Assembly (NCBI RefSeq): GCF_030406325.1
Contig: NZ_JAUEQY010000002.1
Coordinates: forward strand, 372,001-436,000
DNA from: Actinomadura sp. DC4
GTDB taxonomy: Bacteria; Actinomycetota; Actinomycetes; Streptosporangiales; Streptosporangiaceae
Direction: 5' to 3'
DNA: 64,000 nt
Positions 41,555 to 51,333 of the stretch are shown piece by piece. A model generated the notes under the pieces. It ran no database searches. It saw only the letters and a list, made by a program, of their open reading frames with translations, and was not told where the DNA came from. How positions within the stretch are numbered: the first letter of the stretch is position 1; each line of letters starts with the position of its first letter. The translations under genes were made by a program, and so were the position numbers.

Positions 41555-42768
41555 CCGTGCTCTCTTTTCCTGTCGTCGGCCGGACGCCCGGCCTCGTCGC
41601 CTGGGTAGCGAACCGGGAGCCGGGCCCGGACGCGGAAGCCGTCGGCGTCCGTACGGGGGCCGGTCCGGATATCCCCGCCGAGGGCCGAGACGCGTTCGCG
41701 CATCCCCGGGATGCCGTTGCCGCCGTCCGGCAGGTCGCCGGGGGCGCCGCGCCCGTCGTCCTGGACCTCGATGAGCAGCTCGCCGTCGGAGTAGCCGAGC
41801 AGCACCTGCGCCGTCACGCCCGGCCCGGCGTGGCGGGTGACGTTCGTCAGTGACTCCTGGATGATCCGGAACGCGGCGAGGTCGACGCCCGCCGGCAGCG
41901 TACGCGGCTCGCCCGTCGTCCGCAGGCGTACGGTGATGCCGGCCACACGGGTGCGGGAGAGCAGGTCGTCCAGGCGTGCCAGGCCCGCGGTGGGCGCGCG
42001 CGGGGCGCTCTCGTCGACCTGGCGGAGGACACCGAGCACGGACCGCACCTCGGTGAGCGCCTCCTTGCTGGCGTCCTTGATCGCGCTCAGCGCCGTACGC
42101 GCCTGCTCGGGGCGTTCGTCCATCAGGTGCAGCGCCACCCCGGCCTGGACGTTGATCATCGAGATGTTGTGCGCGAGGACGTCGTGCAGCTCCCGTGCGA
42201 TGCGCAGCCGCTCCTCGCTGGCCTGGCGGCGTTCCTCCTCCTGGCGCGTGCGGCGGACCTCGTCGGCGCGCTCGCGGCGGATGCGGACGACCTCCGCGGC
42301 GGCCACGACGAGCAGGAGCCAGGTGAGCGCCACCCCGCTGTGACCGAGGCTCCACTCGTGCAGGCGGAACGGCCCGAAGGGCACGGACAGCCCCAGCACG
42401 GTGAGCACGGTCACCGCGAGGCCGGCCGCCACCAGCGAGAGCGTACGGCGGCCGGCCAGCACCGCGCCGAAGAGCGCGACGACCGGGCTCAGGAAGATCG
42501 GGCCGAAGACGTATCCGCGCAGCAGGAACCCGATCGTGATCACCATCACCACGGTCAGTACGGCGCCCGGGAAACGACGGCGGAAGAGCAGCGCGACGGG
42601 GCCCGCGACCAGCAGCGCGTACGCCGCCGCGTCGAGGTGCGTCAGCGGATAACGCATGTGGGCGTCGGCGCCCGACGAGCCCATGACCTGGACGAACCCG
42701 ACGACGAGCGGCACGACGAACACCGGCAGCCCGCTGGGCCGCCATCTCGTCTCGCGCTCGCCCGTCAC
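41551..42768 (-). CDS. NarX-type sensor histidine kinase (HisKA_3)
   Basis: 405 aa, GTG start. Five to six transmembrane helices fill residues ~15-165, including VFVVPLVVGFVQVM, AYALLVAGPVALLF, VVMVITIGFLLRG and VALTWLLLVVAAAEV. A coiled coil leads to the HisKA_3 motif with phosphoacceptor His (RLRIARELHDVLAHNISMINVQ). The ATPase has RIIQESLTNVTRHA (N), VQDDGRG (G1) and GNGIPGMRERVSALGG (G2). It forms an operon with the following response regulator. The signal is likely sensed in or near the membrane. Confidence 0.94.
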   Translation of the reverse strand: MTGERETRWRPSGLPVFVVPLVVGFVQVMGSSGADAHMRYPLTHLDAAAYALLVAGPVALLFRRRFPGAVLTVVMVITIGFLLRGYVFGPIFLSPVVALFGAVLAGRRTLSLVAAGLAVTVLTVLGLSVPFGPFRLHEWSLGHSGVALTWLLLVVAAAEVVRIRRERADEVRRTRQEEERRQASEERLRIARELHDVLAHNISMINVQAGVALHLMDERPEQARTALSAIKDASKEALTEVRSVLGVLRQVDESAPRAPTAGLARLDDLLSRTRVAGITVRLRTTGEPRTLPAGVDLAAFRIIQESLTNVTRHAGPGVTAQVLLGYSDGELLIEVQDDGRGAPGDLPDGGNGIPGMRERVSALGGDIRTGPRTDADGFRVRARLPVRYPGDEAGRPADDRKREHG

Positions 42769-43083
42769 ACCTGAACCCTAGGAGGTCATGCGTGCGTACG
42801 GCATCGTGCGCCGGTGGACATCGGGACTACGCCGACGGGAGTAGCCACTGGCTGACCTCGCATTTACCAGTCGTTTGCCCGCCATCCACAACACTGTGGC
42901 CGGGCCCGTCTCGCCCATAGGGGAGGTGTGCGGCGTTCTTGCAGCGACTCGGGCGCTCATAAGTGGACCGGAGGAGTCGGTTGGACGGATACCGTGAACC
43001 GGCCGGGGGTGTCGTGACCAATTCCCCTGACCCCGTCCGAGGCGCGTTCCGTCAGGGACGGGCCGGAGCATGAGAGGACATCG
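42769..43083. other. Divergent promoter region, 315 bases
   Basis: The stretch lies between the leftward two-component operon and the rightward esterase gene. Short frames have no RBS. No clear palindrome or hairpin stands out. It must contain both promoters; I cannot place them. Confidence 0.45.
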
Positions 43084-44229
43084 GTGGGACTGACGAGCGG
43101 GGGCCTCCTCGCCTTTATGCTCTTGGTGGCCGTCGGGCTGGGCGCGGCCACGATCTGGTGGTGGCCGAAGTTCGCCGGTACCGGGGTGCGTGCGGTGCTC
43201 TCCCGGATCGGGCTGTTCGTGAGTGCCCAGTTCACCCTGTTGATGGTGCTCCTGCTGGCGGTGAACAATTACTTCCTGTTCTACGCCTCATGGTCGGATC
43301 TGCTCGGCACCAATCACCAGCCGGTGCATATCCAGACCAACAACGCCATCATCGCCACCAAACCGAAAGGCAACGGGCAGCCGCTCGCCCGCCAGACGAC
43401 GGGTTATGACAAGAAGAGCAAACCCGACCCGGCCCGCGACGGTCAGATCGAGCAGGTACAGATCCAGGGCGCCCGTACGGGCCTGACCACCCAGGCGCTG
43501 GTGTTCCTGCCGCCGCAGTACTTCCAGAAGCAGTTCGTCAAGCGTCACTTCCCCGTGCTGTACGACTTCACCGGCTTTCCCGGCATCCCGGAGCAGCTCG
43601 TGACCCGGCTCAAGGTGCCGGCCACCGCCCTCCAGATGATGAACACCGGCCAGATCCAGCCGATGATCATCGTGATGATGCGGCCGTCGCCGTCCTCGGT
43701 CATGCCCAAGGACACCGAGTGCACGGACGTCCCGGCCGGCCCGCAGGTGCTCACCTTCTACACGCAGGACGTCGCCGAGGCCCTCATGTCGACCTACCGC
43801 GTGGCGAGCAGCTACCACGCCTGGGGCGCGATGGGCGACTCGACCGGCGGCTACTGCGCGGTCAAGCTGGCGATGAAGGCGTCGGACCGGTTCACGGCGG
43901 CGGTGTCGATGGCGGGCTACTTCTACCCGCGCCAGGACTGGCAGACCGGCGACCTGTACGGCGGCAGCAAGCAGGTCAAGAACGACAACAGCCTGATCTG
44001 GCGCCTCCAGCACCTCCCGCCACCGCCGATCTCGGTGCTCGTCACGACGAGCCCGGACGGCGAACGCGACTTCGGCGAGGCGAGGAAGTTCCTCCAGGCG
44101 TCGCGCGCGCCCCTGATCACCGACAAGATCCTGGTCCCGGGCGGCGGCCACAACCCCCGCACCTGGCGGCGTGTCCTGCCCAGCGCCCTGCTCTGGGTGA
44201 GCCAGCACCTGCAGCACGAGGACGCTTAG
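43084..44229 (+). CDS. Membrane-anchored alpha/beta-hydrolase, antigen 85/esterase D-like
   Basis: 381 aa, GTG start. Two transmembrane helices lie at the N-terminus (GGLLAFMLLVAVGLGAATIWW and IGLFVSAQFTLLMVLLLAVNNYFLF), so the catalytic part is outside. The esterase domain begins near residue 120 (TTQALVFLPPQYF, FPVLYDFTGFPG). The nucleophile Ser is in AMGDSTGGYCAVKLAM, a GxSxG-type elbow. The acid is likely in the TSPDGERDF region and the His in VPGGGHNPRTW. Homologues with this layout are mycolyltransferase-like but occur in actinomycetes without mycolates. The substrate is not known. Confidence 0.85.
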   Translation: MGLTSGGLLAFMLLVAVGLGAATIWWWPKFAGTGVRAVLSRIGLFVSAQFTLLMVLLLAVNNYFLFYASWSDLLGTNHQPVHIQTNNAIIATKPKGNGQPLARQTTGYDKKSKPDPARDGQIEQVQIQGARTGLTTQALVFLPPQYFQKQFVKRHFPVLYDFTGFPGIPEQLVTRLKVPATALQMMNTGQIQPMIIVMMRPSPSSVMPKDTECTDVPAGPQVLTFYTQDVAEALMSTYRVASSYHAWGAMGDSTGGYCAVKLAMKASDRFTAAVSMAGYFYPRQDWQTGDLYGGSKQVKNDNSLIWRLQHLPPPPISVLVTTSPDGERDFGEARKFLQASRAPLITDKILVPGGGHNPRTWRRVLPSALLWVSQHLQHEDA

Positions 44230-44278
44230 GGCCTGTCTCGAAGTCCCCGCGCAGCGGGACTTCGAGACAGGCCCTAAG
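44225..44278. terminator. Perfect 23-bp hairpin containing both convergent stop codons
   Basis: CTTAGGGCCTGTCTCGAAG... (44225-44247) and its exact complement (44256-44278) enclose an 8-base loop. The left arm contains the TAG stop of the esterase gene and the right arm the TAG stop of the MarR gene on the other strand. It should terminate transcription from both sides. Confidence 0.9.
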
Positions 44279-44714
44279 CGCCTGGGGCGAGCGCGTCGAG
44301 GAGACGCTGGAGCACCCGGGCGAAGACCTCGACCTCCTCGGGCTCGGACGTGCTCAGGGCGTCGGCGACGATCGCTCCGAGGGCGGCGCGCATGGCCTGG
44401 ACGGCCCGGCGGCCCTCGGGCGTGAGCGACAGACGGGTCGCCCGCGCGTCGTCGGCGTCGGCCGCCCGCGCCACCAGACCGGCCTTCTGGAGCCGGGTGG
44501 CGTACCTCGTGGTCACCGTACGGTCGAGGCCGATGAGCTCCGCGAGGCGGCTCGCCGTCGCCGGTCCCGTACGGGCCAGGCCGGACAGGACCGGGTAGGT
44601 GGTGCCGTCGACCCCGTCGACCCCCGCGGTGAGCCGGTCGTAGAGATGAGCGCGGTTGGTGCGCAGCAGCAGGGCCCCGAAGGTCGTGGCGATCTGTTCG
44701 GCGTGCGCGGTCAC
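44274..44714 (-). CDS. MarR-family transcriptional regulator
   Basis: 146 aa. Dimerisation helices flank the winged helix: LARTGPATASRLAELIGLDRTVTTRYATRLQKAGLVAR, then the wing with the DxRATRLSLTPEGRRA signature. The pattern is canonical. It is divergent from a small gene of unknown function. The 79-base region between them holds two matching palindromes, so it very likely represses itself and that gene. The ligand is unknown. Confidence 0.93.
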   Translation of the reverse strand: MTAHAEQIATTFGALLLRTNRAHLYDRLTAGVDGVDGTTYPVLSGLARTGPATASRLAELIGLDRTVTTRYATRLQKAGLVARAADADDARATRLSLTPEGRRAVQAMRAALGAIVADALSTSEPEEVEVFARVLQRLLDALAPGA

Positions 44715-44727
44715 GGTCCGATCCTAC

Positions 44728-44779
44728 GTGCAATTTACACGCACTTTGGTCTAGGATGGAAAGCGTGCAAATTGCACGC
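44728..44779. promoter_or_regulatory. Two MarR-type operators
   Basis: GCGTGCAAATTGCACGC (44763-44779) is a perfect 17-base palindrome just before the RBS of the small gene. A second, imperfect copy, GTGCAATTTACACGCA (44728-44743), lies next to the MarR start. Both share the TGCAA/TTGCA core. TCTAGGAT between them could be part of a -10. Confidence 0.7.
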
Positions 44780-44793
44780 TCTAAGGAGGAGCC

Positions 44794-45063
44794 ATGGCCG
44801 ACAACGCGATCGTCCGCCCTGAGGACGTCCTGCCCGACGGCGTGGACGGCACCCTGCTGAACGGCGTCCCGGTCCGCAAGGGTTCGGTCGCCGCCTTCGT
44901 GGCCAACGCCCAGCGACTGCAGCGGCTCACCCCCGGCACCGACGAACACCGCCAGGTCTCGGACCAGCTGCGCGCGCTGACGCCGGCCGTCGCCGCGGTG
45001 GGCCTGTTCGAGATCTTCGAGGCCCGCTCACCCGAGCTCCGCGACATCATCGCGGCGACCTGA
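44794..45063 (+). CDS. Small uncharacterised protein under MarR control
   Basis: 89 aa with a strong AAGGAGGA RBS. The sequence is soluble and helical: GTLLNGVPVRKGSVAAFVANAQRLQRLTPG, then VSDQLRALTPAVAAVGLFEIFEARSPEL. The NGVPVRKGSVAAFVANA segment is recognisable in small proteins of proteobacteria and actinobacteria that are annotated only as a domain of unknown function. No catalytic residues stand out. It is the only gene directly divergent from the MarR gene, so it should be induced by the MarR ligand. Confidence 0.75.
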   Translation: MADNAIVRPEDVLPDGVDGTLLNGVPVRKGSVAAFVANAQRLQRLTPGTDEHRQVSDQLRALTPAVAAVGLFEIFEARSPELRDIIAAT

Positions 45064-45067
45064 ACCC

Positions 45068-45190
45068 GCCTCAGCGGCGCGTGGCGGCGGTCACGAACAG
45101 CAGAGGGCGAGGTGAGGACGCCCGCGAAGCCCGCGTCGAGCAGGAGCGCCGTCAGGGAAGGGCAGCTCGTAGGCGCCCGCCACGGCGATC
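45068..45190 (-). pseudogene. Probable C-terminal remnant of a methyltransferase
   Basis: Read on the minus strand, two frames give pieces of the usual end of a SAM-dependent methyltransferase: YELPFPDG then LLLDAGFAGV, and after a shift LLFVTAATRR and a stop. No start or SAM-binding motif is present. It is a decayed fragment between the small MarR-controlled gene and the VOC gene. The family call is tentative because the match is short. Confidence 0.35.
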
Positions 45191-45198
45191 GTCCGGTG

Positions 45199-45609
45199 TC
45201 AGCGCTTCTGCTGGATACGGAGCAGGTTGCCCGCGGGGTCGCGGACGGCGCAGTCGCGGACGCCGTACGGCTGTTCGGTCGGCTCCTGGACGATCTCCGT
45301 GTCGCTCGCCTGGAGGCGCTCGAAGGTGGCGTCGAGGTCGGCGGTGGCCAGGAGGACGCGTGCGTAGGTGCCCTTGGCCATCATCTCGGCGATGGTGCCG
45401 CGCTCGTCGTCGGTGACGCCGGGGTCGGCGCCCGGCGGCTCCAGGACGATGTTCGTGTCGGGCTGGCCGACGGGGCCGATCGTCAGCCAGCGCATGCCGC
45501 CGTAGCCGACGTCGTTGCGGACCTCGAAGCCCAGGAGGTCGCGGTAGAAGGCCAGGGACGCGTCCGCGTCCTCGTGCGGCAGGAAGCTCGAGTGAATCGT
45601 GAAGTCCAT
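45199..45609 (-). CDS. VOC-superfamily (glyoxalase/bleomycin-resistance fold) protein
   Basis: 136 aa from the ATG giving MDFTIHSSFL. Two beta-alpha-beta-beta-beta units: FLPHEDADASLAFYRDLLGFEVRNDVGYGGMRWLTIG and YARVLLATADLDATFERLQ...VRDCAVRDPAGNLLRIQQ. The metal-ligand positions of glyoxalase I are only partly kept. It probably binds or modifies a small molecule. An AraC-type regulator gene and a VOC gene are commonly adjacent in actinomycetes; here a uvrA-like gene sits between them. Confidence 0.88.
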   Translation of the reverse strand: MDFTIHSSFLPHEDADASLAFYRDLLGFEVRNDVGYGGMRWLTIGPVGQPDTNIVLEPPGADPGVTDDERGTIAEMMAKGTYARVLLATADLDATFERLQASDTEIVQEPTEQPYGVRDCAVRDPAGNLLRIQQKR

Positions 45610-45612
45610 GCC

Positions 45613-45667
45613 GGTCACGCTAGTTGCGGCCCCGTGACCGGCGCTTCTCGATTCCTGATCGGTCTGG

Positions 45668-45672
<5 letters not shown>
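45613..45672 (-). repeat. 60-bp direct repeat, copy A (VOC side)
   Basis: 50 of 60 bases match copy B at 48043-48102. On the minus strand it encodes [10 protein letters not shown]5 residues-QLA-stop, a second version of the C-terminus of the AraC gene in an open frame. It contains the stop codon of the uvrA-like gene and ends at the leader of the VOC gene. Confidence 0.85.
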
Positions 45673-48028
<2,356 letters not shown>

Positions 48029-48042
48029 CGTGTCTCCATGGA

Positions 48043-48102
48043 GGTCACGCTAGTTGCGCCTCGCCGGAGGACGCTTCTCGATTCCTGATCGGTCGGGTCA
48101 CC
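48043..48102 (-). repeat. 60-bp direct repeat, copy B (AraC side)
   Basis: Partner of copy A. It covers the last codons of the AraC gene ([18 protein letters not shown], stop) and the next few bases, up to about 15 bases before the uvrA-like start. Confidence 0.85.
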
Positions 48103-48494
48103 TGCTTGGCCACGCACGAGGGCATCCCCTCCGTCGCGGCCACCGCCTGCCGCCGGTAGACGCTGGGCGGCACGCCGACCAACTCGGTGAAGCGCGTGCT
48201 GAAGGTGCCCAGGGACGAGCAGCCGACCGTGAAGCAGACCTCGGTCACGCTGAGGTCGCCGCGGCGCAGCAGCGCCATCGCGCGCTCGATCCGCCGCGTC
48301 ATCAGATAGCCGTACGGCGACTCGCCGTAGGCGAGCCGGAAGGCGCGGCTGAGGTGGCCCGCCGACATGTGGACGCCCCGGGCGAGGGCCTCGACGTCCA
48401 GCGGCTGCGCGTGGTCCCGGTCGATCCGGTCCCGTACGCGGCGCAGCCGCGCGAGATCACGCAGGCGCTGCGCCTCGTCGAGTCTGCTGGTCAC
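48045..48494 (-). CDS. AraC-family transcriptional regulator, short form
   Basis: 149 aa, GTG start. It is nearly all DNA-binding domain: [46 protein letters not shown], then [35 protein letters not shown]. No ligand domain is present. The type is usually linked to a VOC gene, here displaced by the uvrA-like gene. Its last 18 codons lie in repeat copy B. The uvrA-like start follows after 16 bases, so the genes are now one operon. Confidence 0.92.
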   Translation of the reverse strand: MTSRLDEAQRLRDLARLRRVRDRIDRDHAQPLDVEALARGVHMSAGHLSRAFRLAYGESPYGYLMTRRIERAMALLRRGDLSVTEVCFTVGCSSLGTFSTRFTELVGVPPSVYRRQAVAATEGMPSCVAKQVTRPIRNREASSGEAQLA

Positions 48495-48556
48495 CTGCGA
48501 AATCGTGCCACGTCATGCCGGGTTTGCCTACCGCTGACCGGATTCGACCGTACAGG

Positions 48557-48757
48557 TCAGGTCGCCGGGTCGTCGGCGGCCATCGGCTCGGGACACAGGT
48601 CACCGTCCGGTTCCGGGTCGAGACGGTCGAGGATCTCCTCGGCGGTCCTGCGCCGCAGGACCTCGCGGACGCTCTCGTCCTCGACCCGGGAGCCGAGGTC
48701 TTCGCCGTCCAGGGACGAGCCGGCGAGCAGGTCCTCGAAGCCGGGCTCACTCGTCAT
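48557..48757 (-). CDS. Small acidic protein coupled to the sigma-like gene
   Basis: 66 aa, overlapping the preceding gene by 11 bases. The sequence is strongly acidic (FEDLLAGSSLDGEDLGSRVEDESVREVLRRRTAEEILDRLDPEPDGD) and predicted helical. I see no family match. The tight overlap suggests it is made with the sigma-like protein and may bind it. An anti-sigma role is only a guess; it has no membrane segment and no zinc motif. Confidence 0.65.
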   Translation of the reverse strand: MTSEPGFEDLLAGSSLDGEDLGSRVEDESVREVLRRRTAEEILDRLDPEPDGDLCPEPMAADDPAT

Positions 48758-49832
48758 CGCGCGCCGCCTTCCTGTCCTGGGCGAGCTGCCGGCGGTAGCG
48801 GTAGAGCATTCCCTCGACCGCCCGGGCGCCGGTCCCGTCGGCGAGGACCGCCGCGATCTCGGCGTGGGTGTGGCCCTCGCAGTGCAGGTACGCCACGAGC
48901 CGCATGCGCGGGTCCGGGGTGGTGGCCGCCAGGAAGCCCATGACCGTGGCCTGTTCGACGACGGACTCGGCCACGTCCGGCAGGTCGTCGGGGCGTTCCC
49001 GGCGAACGGCGGACTCGATCCTCAGCCGCCGCTGCCACTCGGTGTGCCGTCGCCGGTAGACCTCGGCGAAGGCGAACAGGCACGTGCCGATGAAATAGGT
49101 GGCCAGGCTCGCGCCACCGTCGGGCGTCCACCGGCGGCCGTGCAGGGCGTCGCGTTCGAACACCGTGATCGCACGGGCCACGGTGTCCAGGACGAGCTCC
49201 TCGATGTCCTCGGGGGACCAGGAGCCGGGGATGGACGAGGGCAGCCCGCGTACGCGCCGGGCCGCGCAGCGCTCGAAGATGTAGCCGGTGCGCACCCAGG
49301 GCTTGATCACGGCCAGCCCGTGGCGCGCGAGGCCGTCGAGGAACCGGTCGTGGTCCGGGCCGGCGAAGCCCTGGGCCGCGAGATGCTCGACGAGCCGCGC
49401 CTCGGCCGTGCGCTGCTCCTGCGAGCGGGTGTCCACGACCGGTCGTCGCTCACCGCCCAGTCGTGCGTGAGGCGGGCCCGTCTGGCCGCAGGACGACGGC
49501 CGGCCGTCGTACGACACCGGGCGTACGAGGGGCTCGTCCGGTACGTCTTGGGGCTCCTGCGCACCCCCTGCGTGGGCCGTGGGGCCGCCCAATCGCCTCT
49601 TGAGCCGCTCGTAGCGGAGCTTGGCGTGCTCGTACTCGCCCCAGAGCCTGATCGTCTCGGGCAGGCCGAGCTGCGGCCCGCGAGCGTCGAACACCTCGCG
49701 GCGGCGTTCCATCTCTCGCTGCGCGCCGGCCGCCTCCCGCGCCACATCGGTGCCGCCGAGGCGAACCGGCCTTCCGCCATCGCTCGGCGGCGGCGCGGCC
49801 GTTCTCGCGGCCGCGGTCATCGTCTTCGTCAT
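48747..49832 (-). CDS. Divergent sigma-factor-like DNA-binding protein
   Basis: 361 aa from the ATG giving MTKTMTAAARTAA, GGGAG upstream. The N-terminal ~130 residues are disordered with a charged coiled coil (REAAGAQREMERRREVFDARG, ETIRLWGEYEHAKLRYERLKRRL). Residues ~190-285 resemble sigma region 2 (FERCAARRV, WSPEDIEELVLDTVARAITVFERDAL, SLATYFIGTCLFAFAEVYRRRHTEWQRR). The end (LVAYLHCEGHTHAEIAAVLADGTGARAVEGMLYRYRRQL) looks like a region 4 helix-turn-helix. It is much larger and more diverged than usual ECF factors. The small acidic protein is coupled downstream. Confidence 0.65.
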   Translation of the reverse strand: MTKTMTAAARTAAPPPSDGGRPVRLGGTDVAREAAGAQREMERRREVFDARGPQLGLPETIRLWGEYEHAKLRYERLKRRLGGPTAHAGGAQEPQDVPDEPLVRPVSYDGRPSSCGQTGPPHARLGGERRPVVDTRSQEQRTAEARLVEHLAAQGFAGPDHDRFLDGLARHGLAVIKPWVRTGYIFERCAARRVRGLPSSIPGSWSPEDIEELVLDTVARAITVFERDALHGRRWTPDGGASLATYFIGTCLFAFAEVYRRRHTEWQRRLRIESAVRRERPDDLPDVAESVVEQATVMGFLAATTPDPRMRLVAYLHCEGHTHAEIAAVLADGTGARAVEGMLYRYRRQLAQDRKAARDDE

Positions 49833-49973
49833 CGGAGTCTCCCTCGGGCTCCCGCGTTGAGGCCCTCTTCCCTTCCTATGCGCGAGAACGGGCCCCGGCC
49901 CACACGTGGGCCCGCGGCGGCCGCTCGCCATAGATCCCTACGAAACGCCATCACGACGAACGAGGGAAGCCCG

Positions 49974-50168
49974 ATGAGCACGAAGACACCGCCGGCCCTG
50001 CTCACGACGAGAACCGCAGTCGTCCTCCTCCTCGCGGCCGCCTGCGGCGCTGCCGTCGCGGGCCTGACCTGGCTGGCGCGTCACGAGGCGGCCGAGACCG
50101 GCCTTGCCGGACTCGCCGCCTTCGCGGGGGCGGTCGGCTTCTTCCACCGCCACCTCGACGCTCCGTGA
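49974..50168 (+). CDS. 64-residue two-helix membrane protein
   Basis: ATG with GAGGGAAG upstream. Two hydrophobic helices: TAVVLLLAAACGAAVAGLTWLA and TGLAGLAAFAGAVGFFHRHL, joined by RHEAAE. No family recognised. It is divergent from the sigma-like gene and converges on the phosphatase-like gene with four bases between stops. Confidence 0.6.
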   Translation: MSTKTPPALLTTRTAVVLLLAAACGAAVAGLTWLARHEAAETGLAGLAAFAGAVGFFHRHLDAP

Positions 50169-50172
50169 CGCG

Positions 50173-51177
50173 CTACCGGACCCGGATGACGAGGACGGCT
50201 CCCCCCTGGGACCGTCTCAGGCAGTCGGCGACCGTCTCGGGAGGGGCCCAGCCCGCCAGCAGGCGCGCCACGTCGGGGTCGGGCGCGGCGGCGATCGCGC
50301 CGCCCGTCACGCACACCAGCAGCTCCCCCGGGTCCAGGTCGACGGTCTCGCCCGCGAAGTGCGAGCCGTGGACCGCGCCCAGCAGGCGCTGGGTGCCGGT
50401 CAGCGACCTCGCCTCGCCCGAGGGCGTCAGGCGCAGCGGGGGCGGGTGGCCCGCCGACACCAGTGTGAGGCGCACGCCCGCGCCCGGGCGGCGAACGAGC
50501 TCGCCGTGGAGCAGCGTCATCAGCCGCCCGTGGACGCCCTCGCGGAGGATGGCCTCGTTGAGCCGGGCCACGGCGGCGGCCACCTCGTGGCCCTCGGCGG
50601 CGAGCAGGCGCAGGCCGTGCCGGGCCAGGCCGGTGAGCGTGGCCGTCTCCGGGCCGGTGCCGCAGACGCCGCCGACGGAGAAGCGCCAGTGGCCCGGGGC
50701 CGCCTCGAACACGTCGTACAGGTCGCCGTCGAGCGGCCGGCCCGCGGGGCGTACGAGGCGGTGCTCGACGCCCGGGATGACCAGGGCCGGCGTGGCGCGC
50801 GTACCCAGGCGGAACCAGACCGTCTTGGAACCGGCGGCGTACGACACGCCCCACTCGGCGGCGAGCATGATCGGCATGAGCAGTCCGCGTCCGCTGATGC
50901 GGTCGGCGTCGTCGCCCTTGCCGGGGGCGGGCAGCACGCGCGTCGTGTCGCCGTCGACCACCTCGACCTGGACCGAGCCGCCGCCCGCCCGGCAGATCAC
51001 CTCGAACGGCGTCCCCGCGTGGATGACGGCGTTGGTCGCCAGTTCGCTGGTCAGCAGGACCGCGTCGTCGATCGCGTCATCGGCGCCCCACCCGATCAGC
51101 GTCTCCCGGACGAACCGGCGAGCCTGCGCGACCGCGGTCCGGTCCGCCGGGTAGGCCGCCCGCACAATCGTTCGCAC
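50173..51177 (-). CDS. RsbW-like ATPase fused to a degenerate SpoIIE/PP2C domain
   Basis: 334 aa from a GTG behind GGGAG; a longer frame exists but lacks an RBS. Residues ~15-125 are a serine-kinase-type GHKL ATPase (LLTSELATNAVIHAG with the N-box Asn, then SGRGLLMPIMLAAEWG). Residues ~145-334 are a SpoIIE-type phosphatase, but the metal-binding motifs are altered. GDVxGxG is GGVCGTG, TDG is TGG (VCVTGGAIA), and the final DD is GG (RSQGGAVLVIRV). Only the first motif (DGDLYD) is kept. The fold seems preserved, so it is probably a pseudophosphatase that signals by binding. It belongs to partner-switching control of sigma factors. Confidence 0.85.
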   Translation of the reverse strand: MRTIVRAAYPADRTAVAQARRFVRETLIGWGADDAIDDAVLLTSELATNAVIHAGTPFEVICRAGGGSVQVEVVDGDTTRVLPAPGKGDDADRISGRGLLMPIMLAAEWGVSYAAGSKTVWFRLGTRATPALVIPGVEHRLVRPAGRPLDGDLYDVFEAAPGHWRFSVGGVCGTGPETATLTGLARHGLRLLAAEGHEVAAAVARLNEAILREGVHGRLMTLLHGELVRRPGAGVRLTLVSAGHPPPLRLTPSGEARSLTGTQRLLGAVHGSHFAGETVDLDPGELLVCVTGGAIAAAPDPDVARLLAGWAPPETVADCLRRSQGGAVLVIRVR

Positions 51178-51333
51178 GGGAGCTCCCTTCGCGAGTTGCC
51201 GCTCGCTCGACCACTTGGACACTCATCGTGACAGAGAGCAGTCGATCGATTACGCATTGCGAGGGAAAACGTACCGGCATCGGTGCACCGGGGACGCCAC
51301 ATGATTACTTTCGGTGGCGAAACCCGCGCGTTC

